A stretch of 53,125 bases of DNA from Ilumatobacter sp. (GTDB taxonomy: Bacteria > Actinomycetota > Acidimicrobiia > Acidimicrobiales > Ilumatobacteraceae): the NCBI GenBank assembly GCA_018666235.1, contig JABJAB010000060.1:1-53125 (forward strand). The letters run 5' to 3'. Both the position numbers and the translations under genes were made by a program. The notes beneath the pieces are model-generated. The model searched no databases, was not told the DNA's origin, and worked only from the letters and a program-made list of their open reading frames with translations. This document shows positions 16,407 through 24,770 of this stretch, piece after piece (within the stretch, counting starts at the first letter, position 1; every line of letters begins with the position of its first letter).

Positions 16407-17243
16407 TCAGCGCGACTGGATCTTCGACAACAGGCGCAGCATTTCGAGGTACAGCCACACGAGGGTGACGAGCAGACCGATAGCGGACACCCATTCGTAG
16501 GTCTTTGGCATGCCTGCTGCCACGCCCTTCTCGACGCGGTCGAAGTCAAGGGCGAGGTTCATGGCCGCCACGACACACACGACCACCGAGAAGCCGATGC
16601 CGAACAGACTCGGGCTGTTGATGAAGCTGATCTCGGCGCCGAACAGGCTCATCAGGAACGACACGCCGTACAGCACCATGATGCCGAGCGTCGCAAAGAT
16701 GACGCTGCGCCGGAACTTGTCCGTGACCTTGATGATCCGGGTGCGGTAGAGGACGAGCATGACGAAGAAGACCGAGATCGTGGCACCGACGGCCTGCAGC
16801 ACGATGCCGTTCTGGAAGGTCTCGTATCCCTTCGAGATCGCACCGACAGCGAAGCCGTAGCCAAGTGCGTAGACCGGGCCGAGGAACTTCGCCAACATTG
16901 GCTTGAACGACGACACGATCACGGCGATGAAGCCGACGATGATGCCGATCATTGCGACGGGTGGGAACGAGTACGTCGCTTCACCGGTGGGGGCCGTGCC
17001 ACCTGCTGCACTCCACCCGAACGATGCCGAGATGAGCAGCAGGATGAGCAGCGAGGCCGTGGCGGTGATCGTGCCGTTCACGGTCATGACATCTTTCGAC
17101 CACGGTGTGGTCGGGCCGTCGTTGACCGGGGCGTTGAGTGGCGATCCGGTGGGAACGGGCGCGGTGTGCCCGCCACGGACCGGTGCCGCCCATCCTGCGG
17201 CATCTCGCCGCATGGTCTCGTCGTTAAAGACTGGATTAGACAT
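16407..17243 (-). CDS. Bax inhibitor-1/YccA family membrane protein
   Basis: A 278-residue protein with a roughly 55-residue hydrophilic N-terminus and about seven transmembrane segments. The layout (TATASLLILLLISASFGW, later LGPVYALGYGFAVGAIS and ETFQNGIVLQAVGAT) is that of the actinobacterial Bax inhibitor-1/YccA branch (TMBIM superfamily). Relatives are pH-sensitive calcium leak channels or modulators of membrane proteolysis. The ATG at 17243 has TAGGAT 7 nt upstream, supporting a leaderless start. It is the first gene of a probable pair with the HExxH protein. Confidence 0.9.
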   Translation of the reverse strand: MSNPVFNDETMRRDAAGWAAPVRGGHTAPVPTGSPLNAPVNDGPTTPWSKDVMTVNGTITATASLLILLLISASFGWSAAGGTAPTGEATYSFPPVAMIGIIVGFIAVIVSSFKPMLAKFLGPVYALGYGFAVGAISKGYETFQNGIVLQAVGATISVFFVMLVLYRTRIIKVTDKFRRSVIFATLGIMVLYGVSFLMSLFGAEISFINSPSLFGIGFSVVVCVVAAMNLALDFDRVEKGVAAGMPKTYEWVSAIGLLVTLVWLYLEMLRLLSKIQSR

Positions 17244-17250
17244 ATGGGCA

Positions 17251-17256
17251 ATCCTA
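17251..17256 (-). promoter_or_regulatory. -10 element TAGGAT for the Bax-inhibitor-1 gene
   Basis: Minus-strand TAGGAT, 7 nt before the ATG at 17243. Confidence 0.6.
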
Positions 17257-17344
17257 TCGGTGGCACGATCTGGACCGCCTTCAGGCGGCCACGTCGTGCA
17301 CCCTCTCGGCCGGCGTCACTCGACCCGGTCGAGCCATGAGCAGT

Positions 17345-17716
17345 TCAGCGCAGATCGTGGGCGCTGGTTGCTTCCCAGAGGTCAATGTCGGGAGCGGAGG
17401 CCAGGAGCCCTTGGCAGGAATGTGCCATCTCGACCATCAGTTCGGAGTCGAAATGCGTTCGCTGCGTCTCGTCGGAGTCCCACTTCTGCACGATGAGATG
17501 ACGGCCCGGCGCGGTGACGCTCGAGCAAAGGTCGACATTGCGGCAACCATCCTGCATGCGCGTCAGCACGATGTACTTGGACAGCACACCAAGCAACGTG
17601 GCGTTGTCCGCATCGCTGGGCTTCGCGTCAAAGGTCAACGTGACCACGACGAGCTCAATCTCCTGGTCACCGTCTGGGCCACTGTCGGCGTCGCCGGCGT
17701 TCGAGTTGTCCGTCAT
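17345..17716 (-). CDS. Antibiotic biosynthesis monooxygenase (ABM) domain protein
   Basis: A 123-residue protein with a single ferredoxin-like ABM domain from about residue 20: strand IELVVVTLTF, helix DADNATLLGVLSKYIVLT, then CRNVDLCSS, HLIVQKWDSDE and HFDSELMVEMAHSC. Such proteins are usually dimers acting as cofactor-free quinol monooxygenases or as small-molecule binders. The ATG at 17716 was preferred to 17734 because the sequence upstream has no domain content and CACAGT lies 6 nt before it. Substrate unknown. Confidence 0.75.
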   Translation of the reverse strand: MTDNSNAGDADSGPDGDQEIELVVVTLTFDAKPSDADNATLLGVLSKYIVLTRMQDGCRNVDLCSSVTAPGRHLIVQKWDSDETQRTHFDSELMVEMAHSCQGLLASAPDIDLWEATSAHDLR

Positions 17717-17892
17717 CGCTCCACTGTGCCTCATTCACCGCGCCGAATCGGAAGTGTGCGATTTTGGTGATTCCATCCGCGGCAGGTTGGTGGAGGGCCC
17801 GCGGTCGGTATCGTGACGCTTGTCTCGGGGGTCGAGGCACTTAGCACATCGGCCGCTGGACAACAACGACTATCAACAAGTGGGAGCCGCCG

Positions 17893-18831
17893 GTGGCCAA
17901 AGATCGCGTTGAACGGGATGACGAAGACCTCGTCCGTCTGTACCTCACCGATATCGGGCAGTACACGCTTCTGACCAAGGACGACGAGGTCCGGCTCGCC
18001 AAGGCGATCGAAGCTGGCAACGAAGCGATCGAGCAACTCGATGCCGGCGGTAAGGAACTCACTGCTGCCAAGAAGCGCGAGTATCGCCGCACGGCTCGCA
18101 AGGGCGAAGAAGCCGAACGCCAGTTCGTACAGTCAAACCTCCGCCTGGTTGTTTCAATCGCCAAGAAGTACCAGGCCTCCGGTCTGCCACTGCTTGACCT
18201 CATCCAAGAGGGCAACCTCGGTCTGATGCACGCCGTCGAGAAGTTCGACTGGCGCAAGGGCTTCAAGTTCTCGACCTACGCCACCTGGTGGATTCGTCAA
18301 GCCATCACTCGCGGCATTGCAAACACCGGCCGCACTATTCGTCTCCCGGTCCACGCTGGCGACACTTTGGCTCGCCTCCAGAAGGCGCGTTCGCGCCTCG
18401 AACTCAAGTACGGCCGTCCCGCCACGCTCTCCGAGCTGGCCAAGGAAGTCGAGATGCCCGAAGACAAGGTCACCGAGGCCCTGCGCTTCGCGGCAGAGCC
18501 ACTGTCGCTTTCGGAGCCACTCCGAGAAGATGGTGACGCAGAACTCGGCGACGTGGTCGAAGACCGCTCAGCTGAGTCGCCGTTCGAAGTGGCAGCCACC
18601 GCGCTGCTACCCGAAGAAATCAGCCGTTTGCTCGCCCCGCTCGACGAACGCGAGCGCGAGATCCTCAAGTTGCGCTTCGGCCTCGATCGCGGCGAACCAC
18701 GCACCCTCGAAGAGGTGGGTGAACACTTCAACCTCACTCGCGAGCGCATCCGGCAGATCGAAGCCCGCGCCATGAGCAAGCTGCGTCACCCCTCGAGCGA
18801 CACTGGCGCTCGAGACCTCCTCGCCGTTTGA
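17893..18831 (+). CDS. RNA polymerase sigma-70 family factor (group 1/2, RpoD-like)
   Basis: A 312-residue sigma factor with region 1.2 (DLVRLYLTDIGQYTLLT, near residue 11), region 2 (NLRLVVSIAKKY, LDLIQEGNLGLMHAVEKFD, FSTYATWWIRQAITR), region 3 and region 4 (LDEREREILKLRFGLD and TLEEVGEHFNLTRERIRQIEARA). Region 1.1 is missing and the protein is short, as in primary or primary-like sigma factors of many actinobacteria. The GTG at 17893 has GGGAG 7 nt upstream, so this gene is leadered. A candidate TTGTCT-16 bp-TAGCAC promoter lies at 17820-17847. Whether it is the housekeeping factor cannot be settled here. Confidence 0.93.
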   Translation: MAKDRVERDDEDLVRLYLTDIGQYTLLTKDDEVRLAKAIEAGNEAIEQLDAGGKELTAAKKREYRRTARKGEEAERQFVQSNLRLVVSIAKKYQASGLPLLDLIQEGNLGLMHAVEKFDWRKGFKFSTYATWWIRQAITRGIANTGRTIRLPVHAGDTLARLQKARSRLELKYGRPATLSELAKEVEMPEDKVTEALRFAAEPLSLSEPLREDGDAELGDVVEDRSAESPFEVAATALLPEEISRLLAPLDEREREILKLRFGLDRGEPRTLEEVGEHFNLTRERIRQIEARAMSKLRHPSSDTGARDLLAV

Positions 18832-18881
18832 TCTCACCCAGCTGACTCAAGCCGCAGCGGCTTTGCGCCGATCAAGTGTGC

Positions 18882-19454
18882 ATGATCTTCGTTCGACGTG
18901 CCACGCTCGACGACATCGAAGCCATCGTTGCCGCCTACACGGCTGCGTGGCGTGCCGGATTCCAGTACATGTTCTCCGCTGCCGTCTTCGAAGTCGACGG
19001 CTTTGACGCCGCACGGCGAACCGAGTGCACCGACGGCGTCTTCCGCGACGGCACCGACACGTTCGTTGGCGAACTCGACGGCCGAGTCGTCGGCTACGTC
19101 GTCGCTCGAGCGGATGGCCACGATTCGGTCATCGACGACATCTGGGTGCACCCCTCATCGTGGGGCCGTGGCATCGCCGCAGCATTGATTGCACGCGCCG
19201 AAGACGACATGCGTAACCGCGGCGGGCGGCTGCTGTCCGCCTGGGTGCCCGAAGACAGTCCGACCGGACGACGCTTCTTCGACAAGTTGGGCTGGCGACC
19301 GTCAGGCGAACTCGACCAGCTCGACCTCTACGGCGCAAACGACAACCGTCTCGTTGAGTATCTCCGCGAGCTCGAATCTGTCGATCTGACTCGTGGTATC
19401 CCCCGACCGACACGTTCGCTCGAACGCACGCAGGCCCGGCCACCGTCGCTCTGA
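18882..19454 (+). CDS. GNAT family N-acetyltransferase
   Basis: A 190-residue GCN5-related acetyltransferase that transfers an acetyl group from acetyl-CoA to an unknown amine. It opens with MIFVRRATLDDIEAIVAAYTAAW. The core strand DSVIDDIWVHPSSWGRGIAAALI carries the pyrophosphate-binding Q/RxxGxG/A turn (SWGRGIA), followed by SAWVPEDSPTGRRFFDKLGW. The ATG at 18882 gives the standard family start; a GTG two codons upstream (18876) is possible. It follows the sigma factor by about 50 bp and is convergent with the acyl-CoA dehydrogenase. Confidence 0.85.
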   Translation: MIFVRRATLDDIEAIVAAYTAAWRAGFQYMFSAAVFEVDGFDAARRTECTDGVFRDGTDTFVGELDGRVVGYVVARADGHDSVIDDIWVHPSSWGRGIAAALIARAEDDMRNRGGRLLSAWVPEDSPTGRRFFDKLGWRPSGELDQLDLYGANDNRLVEYLRELESVDLTRGIPRPTRSLERTQARPPSL

Positions 19455-19458
19455 CTCG

Positions 19459-19476
19459 CGAGACGACCGCGTCTCG
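19459..19476. terminator. Bidirectional hairpin terminator
   Basis: CGAGACG-ACCG-CGTCTCG is a perfect 7-bp stem with a 4-nt loop between two convergent genes, 5 bp after the GNAT stop. There is no U-tract. A weaker hairpin, CCCAC-GAGTT-GTGGG, follows nearby. Confidence 0.5.
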
Positions 19477-19557
19477 TTGTCGCCGAGCGCGCAACGGCCG
19501 ACGCATCACCCACGAGTTGTGGGCAACGGGCCGGCCGTTCGTGCAATCAGTTGATGA

Positions 19558-20889
19558 TCAGGCGGGTCCCGAGAACACGCCTTCCTTCACGTCGCTTGTG
19601 TTGGCGAGGAACGTCTCTTTCGGGTTGTACGAGGCGGCCTTTTCTTCGCCATCGTTGACTTCCTTGCGGCCGACGACCATCCAGTGCACTTCATCCGGTC
19701 CGTCAGCGAGACGCAGGGTGCGCTGCGAGGTGTACATATCCGCCAGCGGCGTCCACTGCGAAACGCCGGTCGCGCCATGCATCTGAATCGCGTTGTCGAT
19801 GATCTCGCACACTCGGATCGGGACCATCGCCTTGACAGCCGACACCCAGACGCGTGCCTCGGAGTTGCCGAGCTTGTCCATGGCATTAGCGGCGGTGAGT
19901 ACCATGCGACGCATCGATTCGATCTCGATGCGCGACTTGGCGATCATCTCGGTGTTGCCGCCGAGCTTGGCGAGGGGCTTGCCGAAACCATCACGGCTGA
20001 GGCCACGCGACACCATCATCTCGAGGGCCTTTTCGGCTTGACCGATGGCACGCATGCAGTGGTGGATGCGCCCCGGGCCGAGGCGAACCTGGCTGATCTC
20101 GAAGCCGCGGCCTTCGCCGAGGAGAATGTTCTCGTACGGCACGCGGACGTTGTCGAACTTGATGTGCATGTGGCCGTGCGGGGCATCGTCCTTGCCAAAC
20201 ACGTGCATCGGGCCCAGGATCTGCACGCCGGGCGTGTCAACCGGGACGAGGATCTGCGACTGGCGCTGATGCGGCGGACCGTCAGGGCTGGTCTGCACCA
20301 TGGTGATCATGATCTTGCAGCGCGGATCGCCGGCACCGGAGATGTAGTACTTCTCGCCGTTGATCAGCCATTCGTCACCATCGCGCTCGGCCTGACACGC
20401 GACGTTCTTGGCGTCAGATGAGGCCACATCGGGCTCGGTCATGGCGTACGCCGAGCGGATCTCGCCGGCGAGCAATGGCTTTAGCCACTGCTCCTTCTGT
20501 GCTTCGGTGCCGACGCGTTCGAGCACTTCCATGTTGCCGGTGTCGGGCGCAGCGCAGTTCATCGATTCTGAGGCGAGCGGGTTCTTGCCCAGTTCGATCG
20601 CGATGTAGGCGTAGTCCAGGTTCGAGAGGCCTTCGCCGGTCTCGGCGTCAGGGAGGAAGAAGTTCCACAACCCGTTTGCTTTGGCCTTGTCCTTGACCTC
20701 CTGAAGGAGCTCAAGCTGTCCGGGGGCGTACCCCCAACGGTCTTCGCGTGTCGCGCCGAGCTCGAAGAACTTCTCCGACATCGGCTGCACCTCTTCGGCA
20801 ATGAAGGCCTTGACCTTTTCATAGAGCGGTCGGACCTCCTCTGACATTCGAAGGTCGTACATGTCCACGGTGGATTCAAGAGCTGCCAT
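19558..20889 (-). CDS. Acyl-CoA dehydrogenase family protein (ACAD10/11-like)
   Basis: A 443-residue flavoprotein that oxidises an acyl-CoA at the alpha-beta bond. Visible blocks are YAMTEPDVASSDA and INGEKYYISGAG (flavin and substrate contacts), VRVPYENILLGEGRGF, RLGPGRIHHCMRAIG and the C-terminal IQMHGATGVSQWTPLADMY followed by LADGPDEVHW. The long N-terminus and this C-terminal pattern are those of the ACAD10/11 branch, which can act on unusual or long acyl-CoAs. TAAGTT 6 nt before the ATG at 20889 supports the start. No beta-oxidation partner is adjacent. Confidence 0.92.
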   Translation of the reverse strand: MAALESTVDMYDLRMSEEVRPLYEKVKAFIAEEVQPMSEKFFELGATREDRWGYAPGQLELLQEVKDKAKANGLWNFFLPDAETGEGLSNLDYAYIAIELGKNPLASESMNCAAPDTGNMEVLERVGTEAQKEQWLKPLLAGEIRSAYAMTEPDVASSDAKNVACQAERDGDEWLINGEKYYISGAGDPRCKIMITMVQTSPDGPPHQRQSQILVPVDTPGVQILGPMHVFGKDDAPHGHMHIKFDNVRVPYENILLGEGRGFEISQVRLGPGRIHHCMRAIGQAEKALEMMVSRGLSRDGFGKPLAKLGGNTEMIAKSRIEIESMRRMVLTAANAMDKLGNSEARVWVSAVKAMVPIRVCEIIDNAIQMHGATGVSQWTPLADMYTSQRTLRLADGPDEVHWMVVGRKEVNDGEEKAASYNPKETFLANTSDVKEGVFSGPA

Positions 20890-20895
20890 GGGGCG

Positions 20896-20901
20896 AACTT
20901 A
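20896..20901 (-). promoter_or_regulatory. -10 element TAAGTT for the acyl-CoA dehydrogenase
   Basis: Minus-strand TAAGTT, 6 nt before the ATG at 20889: leaderless layout. Confidence 0.6.
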
Positions 20902-21000
20902 CCGATCTCGCGACGCCTGCGTCTCATCGTGGCCCGGCATCCGCAGTCGGCGGTGACACGGCGCTGGCGTCACGTTGGCATCACGCTGATATCGCAGGGA

Positions 21001-21034
21001 GTGTTGCGCCCGGAGCCGATTCCGGGCGCAACAC
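21001..21034 (-). terminator. Strong hairpin terminator of tRNA-Sec
   Basis: A perfect 14-bp GC-rich stem (GTGTTGCGCCCGGA and its reverse complement) with a 6-nt loop begins 10 bp beyond the tRNA 3' end. No U-tract follows, as is common in high-GC actinobacteria. Confidence 0.75.
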
Positions 21035-21044
21035 CACTCGCGAG

Positions 21045-21140
21045 TGGCGGAGATGGACGGGAATCGAACCCGCCGGACGGGGATCGCCCGTCCCAACCGC
21101 TTTGAAGGCGGCGGAGCCCACCAGGTACCCAGACATCTCC
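21045..21140 (-). tRNA. selC: tRNA-Sec (anticodon TCA)
   Basis: The 96-nt minus-strand RNA folds as a selenocysteine tRNA. The acceptor arm is GGAGATG/CATCTCC with G73 and an encoded CCA (21045-21047). The anticodon loop is CTTCAAA with TCA at 21103-21105 on a CCGC/GCGG stem. A long variable arm has a 7-bp stem (GGACGGG/CCCGTCC), and the T arm carries GGTTCGATTCC. It decodes UGA as selenocysteine with SelB and a SECIS element. No selA, selB, selD or clear selenoprotein gene is in the window. A -10 element 7 nt upstream and a hairpin downstream make it an independent transcription unit. Confidence 0.95.
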
Positions 21141-21147
21141 GCCGATG

Positions 21148-21153
21148 ACGCTA
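21148..21153 (-). promoter_or_regulatory. -10 element TAGCGT for tRNA-Sec
   Basis: Minus-strand TAGCGT is followed by 7 nt and then G1 of the mature tRNA. This is the same spacing as in the window's leaderless mRNAs, so transcription may begin at or within a base of the mature 5' end. Confidence 0.55.
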
Positions 21154-21288
21154 GTGCCGATCGGCGCGCGACCGGCCGTCGTGGTGATTGTCCGCTGCAG
21201 TCTGTGTGAACTGCGCCCGCTCAGCGGCTGAATGCTGGGCAGAGCAGACCGAGTTTGTCACCGCAGTGGGCCATCGGGACCCCGCCCG

Positions 21289-21294
21289 TATCGT
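21289..21294 (+). promoter_or_regulatory. Possible -10 element TATCGT of the tad operon, with downstream Shine-Dalgarno
   Basis: TATCGT would start a transcript near 21301 with a leader of about 46 nt. AGGGGAA lies about 6 nt before the ATG at 21347, which sets that start. This operon is therefore leadered. Confidence 0.4.
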
Positions 21295-21346
21295 GCGTGA
21301 TCCGACTCCTCCCCGTGGACTCATTCAACACTCCAGGGGAACTCAC

Positions 21347-22012
21347 ATGGTCACACTCTGTTGGGCCGCCAAGGGCGGCTCGGGGACCACCGTGGTCACC
21401 ACGACACTCGCGCTCGAATCGACGCGACCAGCGTTGCTTGTCGACCTGGCCGGTGACATTCCGGCCGTGTTGGGCATGGCCGAGCCCGACCGTCCAGGCA
21501 TTGCCGATTGGCTCGACTCCGACGGCGCCCCGACGCAACTCGACGACCTCCTCGTCGACATCGACGACCTGACCGTGCTCCTCCCGTACCGCGAGCAACA
21601 TCACTCAGCGATGAGCCAACCCAACGTCGCCGCACCTGCTCGGTGGAGCGCTCTCGGTGCGTGGTTCGATGCCTGGGCACAGAATGTCGGAGGCGAAGTC
21701 TGGATCGATGCGGGTACGGGCCCGCCTCCGCCGGGCCTTGCCGCATGTGTTGAACATCGTTGGCTGATCACGCGCCCGTGCTACCTCTCACTCCGCCAGG
21801 CCGCGCGTGACGCTGTGCGACCCACAGGCGTGGTACTCGTCGACGAGCCGGGCCGCGCGTTACGCGCTCGCGACGTCGAACGAGCGACGGGTGCGCCCAT
21901 CGTGACCCGGCTACTGATCGACCCGCGAGTCGCTCGTTCCGTCGACGCTGGCCTGCTGTCGAGCCGGCCACCATTCACCATTCGCCGCAGTCTCCGCCGA
22001 GCCGCCGCGTGA
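21347..22012 (+). CDS. ParA/MinD-like ATPase of the tad locus (TadZ/CpaE or Ssd-like)
   Basis: A 221-residue P-loop protein. It starts with VTLCWAAKGGSGTT (deviant Walker A, K9-T15), then a LLVDLAGD switch strand and an EVWIDAGTG region. It matches the position and size of the septum-site/TadZ-like gene (Rv3660c equivalent) that opens actinobacterial tad loci, where it is thought to place the pilus machinery. It is shorter than full Ssd proteins because the N-terminal receiver-like domain is missing. Its TGA overlaps the GTG of the next gene by 4 bp. Confidence 0.8.
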   Translation: MVTLCWAAKGGSGTTVVTTTLALESTRPALLVDLAGDIPAVLGMAEPDRPGIADWLDSDGAPTQLDDLLVDIDDLTVLLPYREQHHSAMSQPNVAAPARWSALGAWFDAWAQNVGGEVWIDAGTGPPPPGLAACVEHRWLITRPCYLSLRQAARDAVRPTGVVLVDEPGRALRARDVERATGAPIVTRLLIDPRVARSVDAGLLSSRPPFTIRRSLRRAAA

Positions 22013-23202
22013 CCGCGACCGAGGCTCGCGACGCCCGCGGCCAGCACCACGATTCTCACGCCGACGCCGCGGTTGAGCTGGTCTTCCGCCAGGCCGCAGA
22101 GGTGCTCGACCGGGACTCTGCTCAGCCGAGCAAGTCGACCGACCTCCGACTCCTCGTCGACGAGCAAGTGCGGCGCGTCATCCCCCTCGACCATGTCGAC
22201 GAACAGCGGCGCGTGGCTGACGCCGCGCTGGCGCGCCTTGCAGGCATCGGAGAACTCGACCAGTGGGTCCGAGATCCCACCGTCGACGAGGTGTTGGTCA
22301 ACGCGAGCAACGACATCTGGATCGATCGGGCAGGAGCTCTAAGCAAGGTCGGTCAGCTCCGCAGCCAACCGCTTGAGCACATCATCGAACGAATCTTGGC
22401 CACGATCGGACGACGCCTCGACCCCACCTCACCGATCGTCGATGCACGACTTGCTGACGGGTCGCGAGTCTGTGCCGTTGCTGCGCCCGTCAGCGTCGAC
22501 GGCACCTGCCTGTCGATTCGTCGATTCTCAGCGAACAGTCGTCCGCTCGGCGCGTACACCGACTCCGGCGGCGCCTCACTTATCCAGGAGGTCATTGACG
22601 CTCGGTGCAATGTCGTGGTCACGGGTGCCACGTCATCTGGCAAAACGTCACTGCTGGCCTCAATCGTTTCGACGCTGCCGCCGACCGAGCGTGTGGTGAT
22701 CATCGAAGACACCGCCGAACTCCCGCTCCGAGACCAACATCTTGTCCGACTCGAGGCCCGCGCTGCATCGCCCGACGGTCCACCACCGATCGGTCTCCCT
22801 GCGCTCGTCCGTACTGCGCTGCGCCTTCGGCCCGACCGGCTGGTGGTCGGCGAGATTCGCGGTGACGAAGTACTCGGGATGATCCATGCAATGAATACCG
22901 GGCACGACGGTTCGTTCTCGACATGTCATGCCAACGGTCCACTTGACGCGCTGTATCGGCTCGAGTCGCTCGTCCTTCGTGCAGCGCCGACCTGGCCGAT
23001 GCGTGCGATCCGCCAGCAATTGGCGCGGTCCGTTGACATCGTGATTCACGTTGCCCGTTCTCGTGACGGCCGGCGCCAGATCGAATCGATCTCCGAGGTT
23101 GTGGTCGACACGTCCTCCGACGGCTCGCCCGCGACGAGATTGCTCGCCCACCTCGACCATGGTGAACTCGTTCCGATCGCTCCGTTGCATCGGCGGCGCT
23201 GA
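22009..23202 (+). CDS. TadA/CpaF family secretion ATPase
   Basis: A 397-residue traffic ATPase powering Flp/tad pilus assembly. Walker A is GATSSGKT (residues 206-213) after NVVVT. The Asp box EDTAELPLR follows, then a Walker B-type RPDRLVVGEIRGDEVLGMIHAMNTGHDGS region and a His box with STCHANGP. The N-terminal domain (DQWVRDPTVDEVLVNASNDIWI) is the usual CpaF one. It overlaps the ParA-like gene (GTGA) and is followed by tadB after 1 bp. Confidence 0.93.
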   Translation: MTATEARDARGQHHDSHADAAVELVFRQAAEVLDRDSAQPSKSTDLRLLVDEQVRRVIPLDHVDEQRRVADAALARLAGIGELDQWVRDPTVDEVLVNASNDIWIDRAGALSKVGQLRSQPLEHIIERILATIGRRLDPTSPIVDARLADGSRVCAVAAPVSVDGTCLSIRRFSANSRPLGAYTDSGGASLIQEVIDARCNVVVTGATSSGKTSLLASIVSTLPPTERVVIIEDTAELPLRDQHLVRLEARAASPDGPPPIGLPALVRTALRLRPDRLVVGEIRGDEVLGMIHAMNTGHDGSFSTCHANGPLDALYRLESLVLRAAPTWPMRAIRQQLARSVDIVIHVARSRDGRRQIESISEVVVDTSSDGSPATRLLAHLDHGELVPIAPLHRRR

Positions 23203-23203
23203 C

Positions 23204-23941
23204 ATGGGACCGGCCACAGCCAGCTCATTCACTGCCGGGATCCTTGCGCTCGCGGTCACCTGTGCGCTGCTCCGGATGGCCCAGCCCCGCGCACGAACGA
23301 CCCACACCCAACCCGCTTCGGCGCACCGCACCACCGCGTTGCCACCGTTCCGGCAAGCTTTTCAACGGGCCGTCGCGTCGACGCGGCAGCGTCGACGCGC
23401 ACGCGGCCCCGTCCCACCCGAAGCAGTGGCCACGTGGTGCGATGCCATCGCACGGCGTCTGCGATCTGGCGAGACCCTCAGGCGCGTGTTGGCAAACGAG
23501 CGACCCGTCCACGTCGCACTATCGGCTCGGACGGACTCGCTACGCCGCTCACTCGACCGCGGTGCGTCTGTCACCGACGCCATCGCCGCGTCGGGTGCAG
23601 TCTCGGGCAACACCTCACTCGATCTGGTCTGGTCAGTGCTGGCGGTCGCGTCCGACTACGGAGGAAGTGCGGCCGAACCTATCGATCGCGCAGCATCTGC
23701 TCTCCGGCTGCGCAGCGCAGACGCTCACGAACGCGCAGCGCAGAGCGCTCAGGCACGGCTGAGTGCCCATGTCCTCACTGCGGTTCCGCTGCTCGTGCTC
23801 GCGCTGCTCCTCGCGACCGACCCGGACGTGCGACTCATCGTGCTTCGCACTGCGGGCGGCATGCTCGTCGGCGCCGGGCTGCTCTTGAATCTCTGTGGAT
23901 GGGCCTGGATGCGGCACATCGTTGCGGGCCAGGCCGGATGA
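23204..23941 (+). CDS. TadB-like type II secretion system F-domain membrane protein
   Basis: A 245-residue protein with one N-terminal membrane segment, a cytoplasmic helical F domain (WCDAIARRLRSGETLRRVL, SLRRSLDRGASVTDAI, SVLAVASDYGGSAAEPIDRAA) and two C-terminal membrane segments. It is one of the two inner-membrane platform proteins of the pilus. The ATG at 23204 lies 1 bp after the ATPase stop; the frame stays open upstream inside the ATPase gene, but that part is a shadow. The end overlaps tadC (ATGA). Confidence 0.85.
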   Translation: MGPATASSFTAGILALAVTCALLRMAQPRARTTHTQPASAHRTTALPPFRQAFQRAVASTRQRRRARGPVPPEAVATWCDAIARRLRSGETLRRVLANERPVHVALSARTDSLRRSLDRGASVTDAIAASGAVSGNTSLDLVWSVLAVASDYGGSAAEPIDRAASALRLRSADAHERAAQSAQARLSAHVLTAVPLLVLALLLATDPDVRLIVLRTAGGMLVGAGLLLNLCGWAWMRHIVAGQAG

Positions 23942-24696
23942 GCCCCACCTCACCGTTGGTCAATGCAACCGGGCTTGCTATTGCGTGCGCCATCGCCAGC
24001 CAAGCACTCGCCTTCCGCGTCGCCAGCCGAGGACGCTGCCCGCGCTCGATCCGTCGCGGCAGCGATATGCAGCGTCCTCATCGGGTCGCTCTGGATCACC
24101 GCGCTCTGCGGCACGGGTTCGGACTGTCCGCGTTGCTCGCTGCCATCTGGCTCGTGGGCCCACTCCTGGGCCTCACACTCGCCACCGCAACGGCGGTCGG
24201 GGTCCGCATTGCGCCAATCATCACGCAGCGTCGGATGCAGCAGCAAGTCGCCCGAACCCTACCCGACGCACTCGATCTCGTCGTCGTACTCCTCCACGCC
24301 GGTGCAACGCCACGGCAGACGATCATCGAACTCAGTCGGCGGGGGCCACGATCAACACGACCAGGCTTCGCGGCGGCCACCGTGCAACTCGAACGAGGCC
24401 ATTCATTTGGCGACTCGATCGGTGCGCTGCGTCGCCAACTCGGCGCCGCGATCACACCATTCGCCGAGCTCATCTCCGCATCTGAGCGGTACGGATTGCC
24501 GACTGCGCAGACCGTTCAGCAACTGTCGAACGAAACTCGGGCACTCCGCAGGCGGCGCGACGAAGCAGCCGCACGGTCGCTGCCCGTCAAGCTGTCGTTC
24601 CCGCTCGTGATGTGCACATTGCCGTCATTCGTCTTGCTCGCCATCGCCCCAGCGGTCTTGGCAGCCCTTTCGTCGCTCGGCTCGCACGCCTGGTGA
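23938..24696 (+). CDS. TadC-like type II secretion system F-domain membrane protein
   Basis: A 252-residue platform partner of TadB. Hydrophobic segments surround the F domain LPDALDLVVVLLHAGATPRQTIIEL, then GHSFGDSIGALRRQLGAAI and SASERYGLPTAQTVQQL, ending with a membrane anchor (LVMCTLPSFVLLAIAPAVLAAL). The start ATG overlaps the tadB stop by 4 bp. The RRRRDEAAARSLPVKLSFPL segment before the last helix is standard for the family. Confidence 0.85.
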   Translation: MSPTSPLVNATGLAIACAIASQALAFRVASRGRCPRSIRRGSDMQRPHRVALDHRALRHGFGLSALLAAIWLVGPLLGLTLATATAVGVRIAPIITQRRMQQQVARTLPDALDLVVVLLHAGATPRQTIIELSRRGPRSTRPGFAAATVQLERGHSFGDSIGALRRQLGAAITPFAELISASERYGLPTAQTVQQLSNETRALRRRRDEAAARSLPVKLSFPLVMCTLPSFVLLAIAPAVLAALSSLGSHAW

Positions 24697-24770
24697 CTCA
24701 TCGTCGACATCGACTGGACACCACACGCGGTCTCGCATCCTCGAGCACGCTGATCAGTTCGGAGACATCC

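Noticed and set aside
16254..17339. 361-codon open frame on the plus strand
   Set aside because: His/Asp/Arg-rich antisense shadow of the Bax-inhibitor-1 and HExxH genes.
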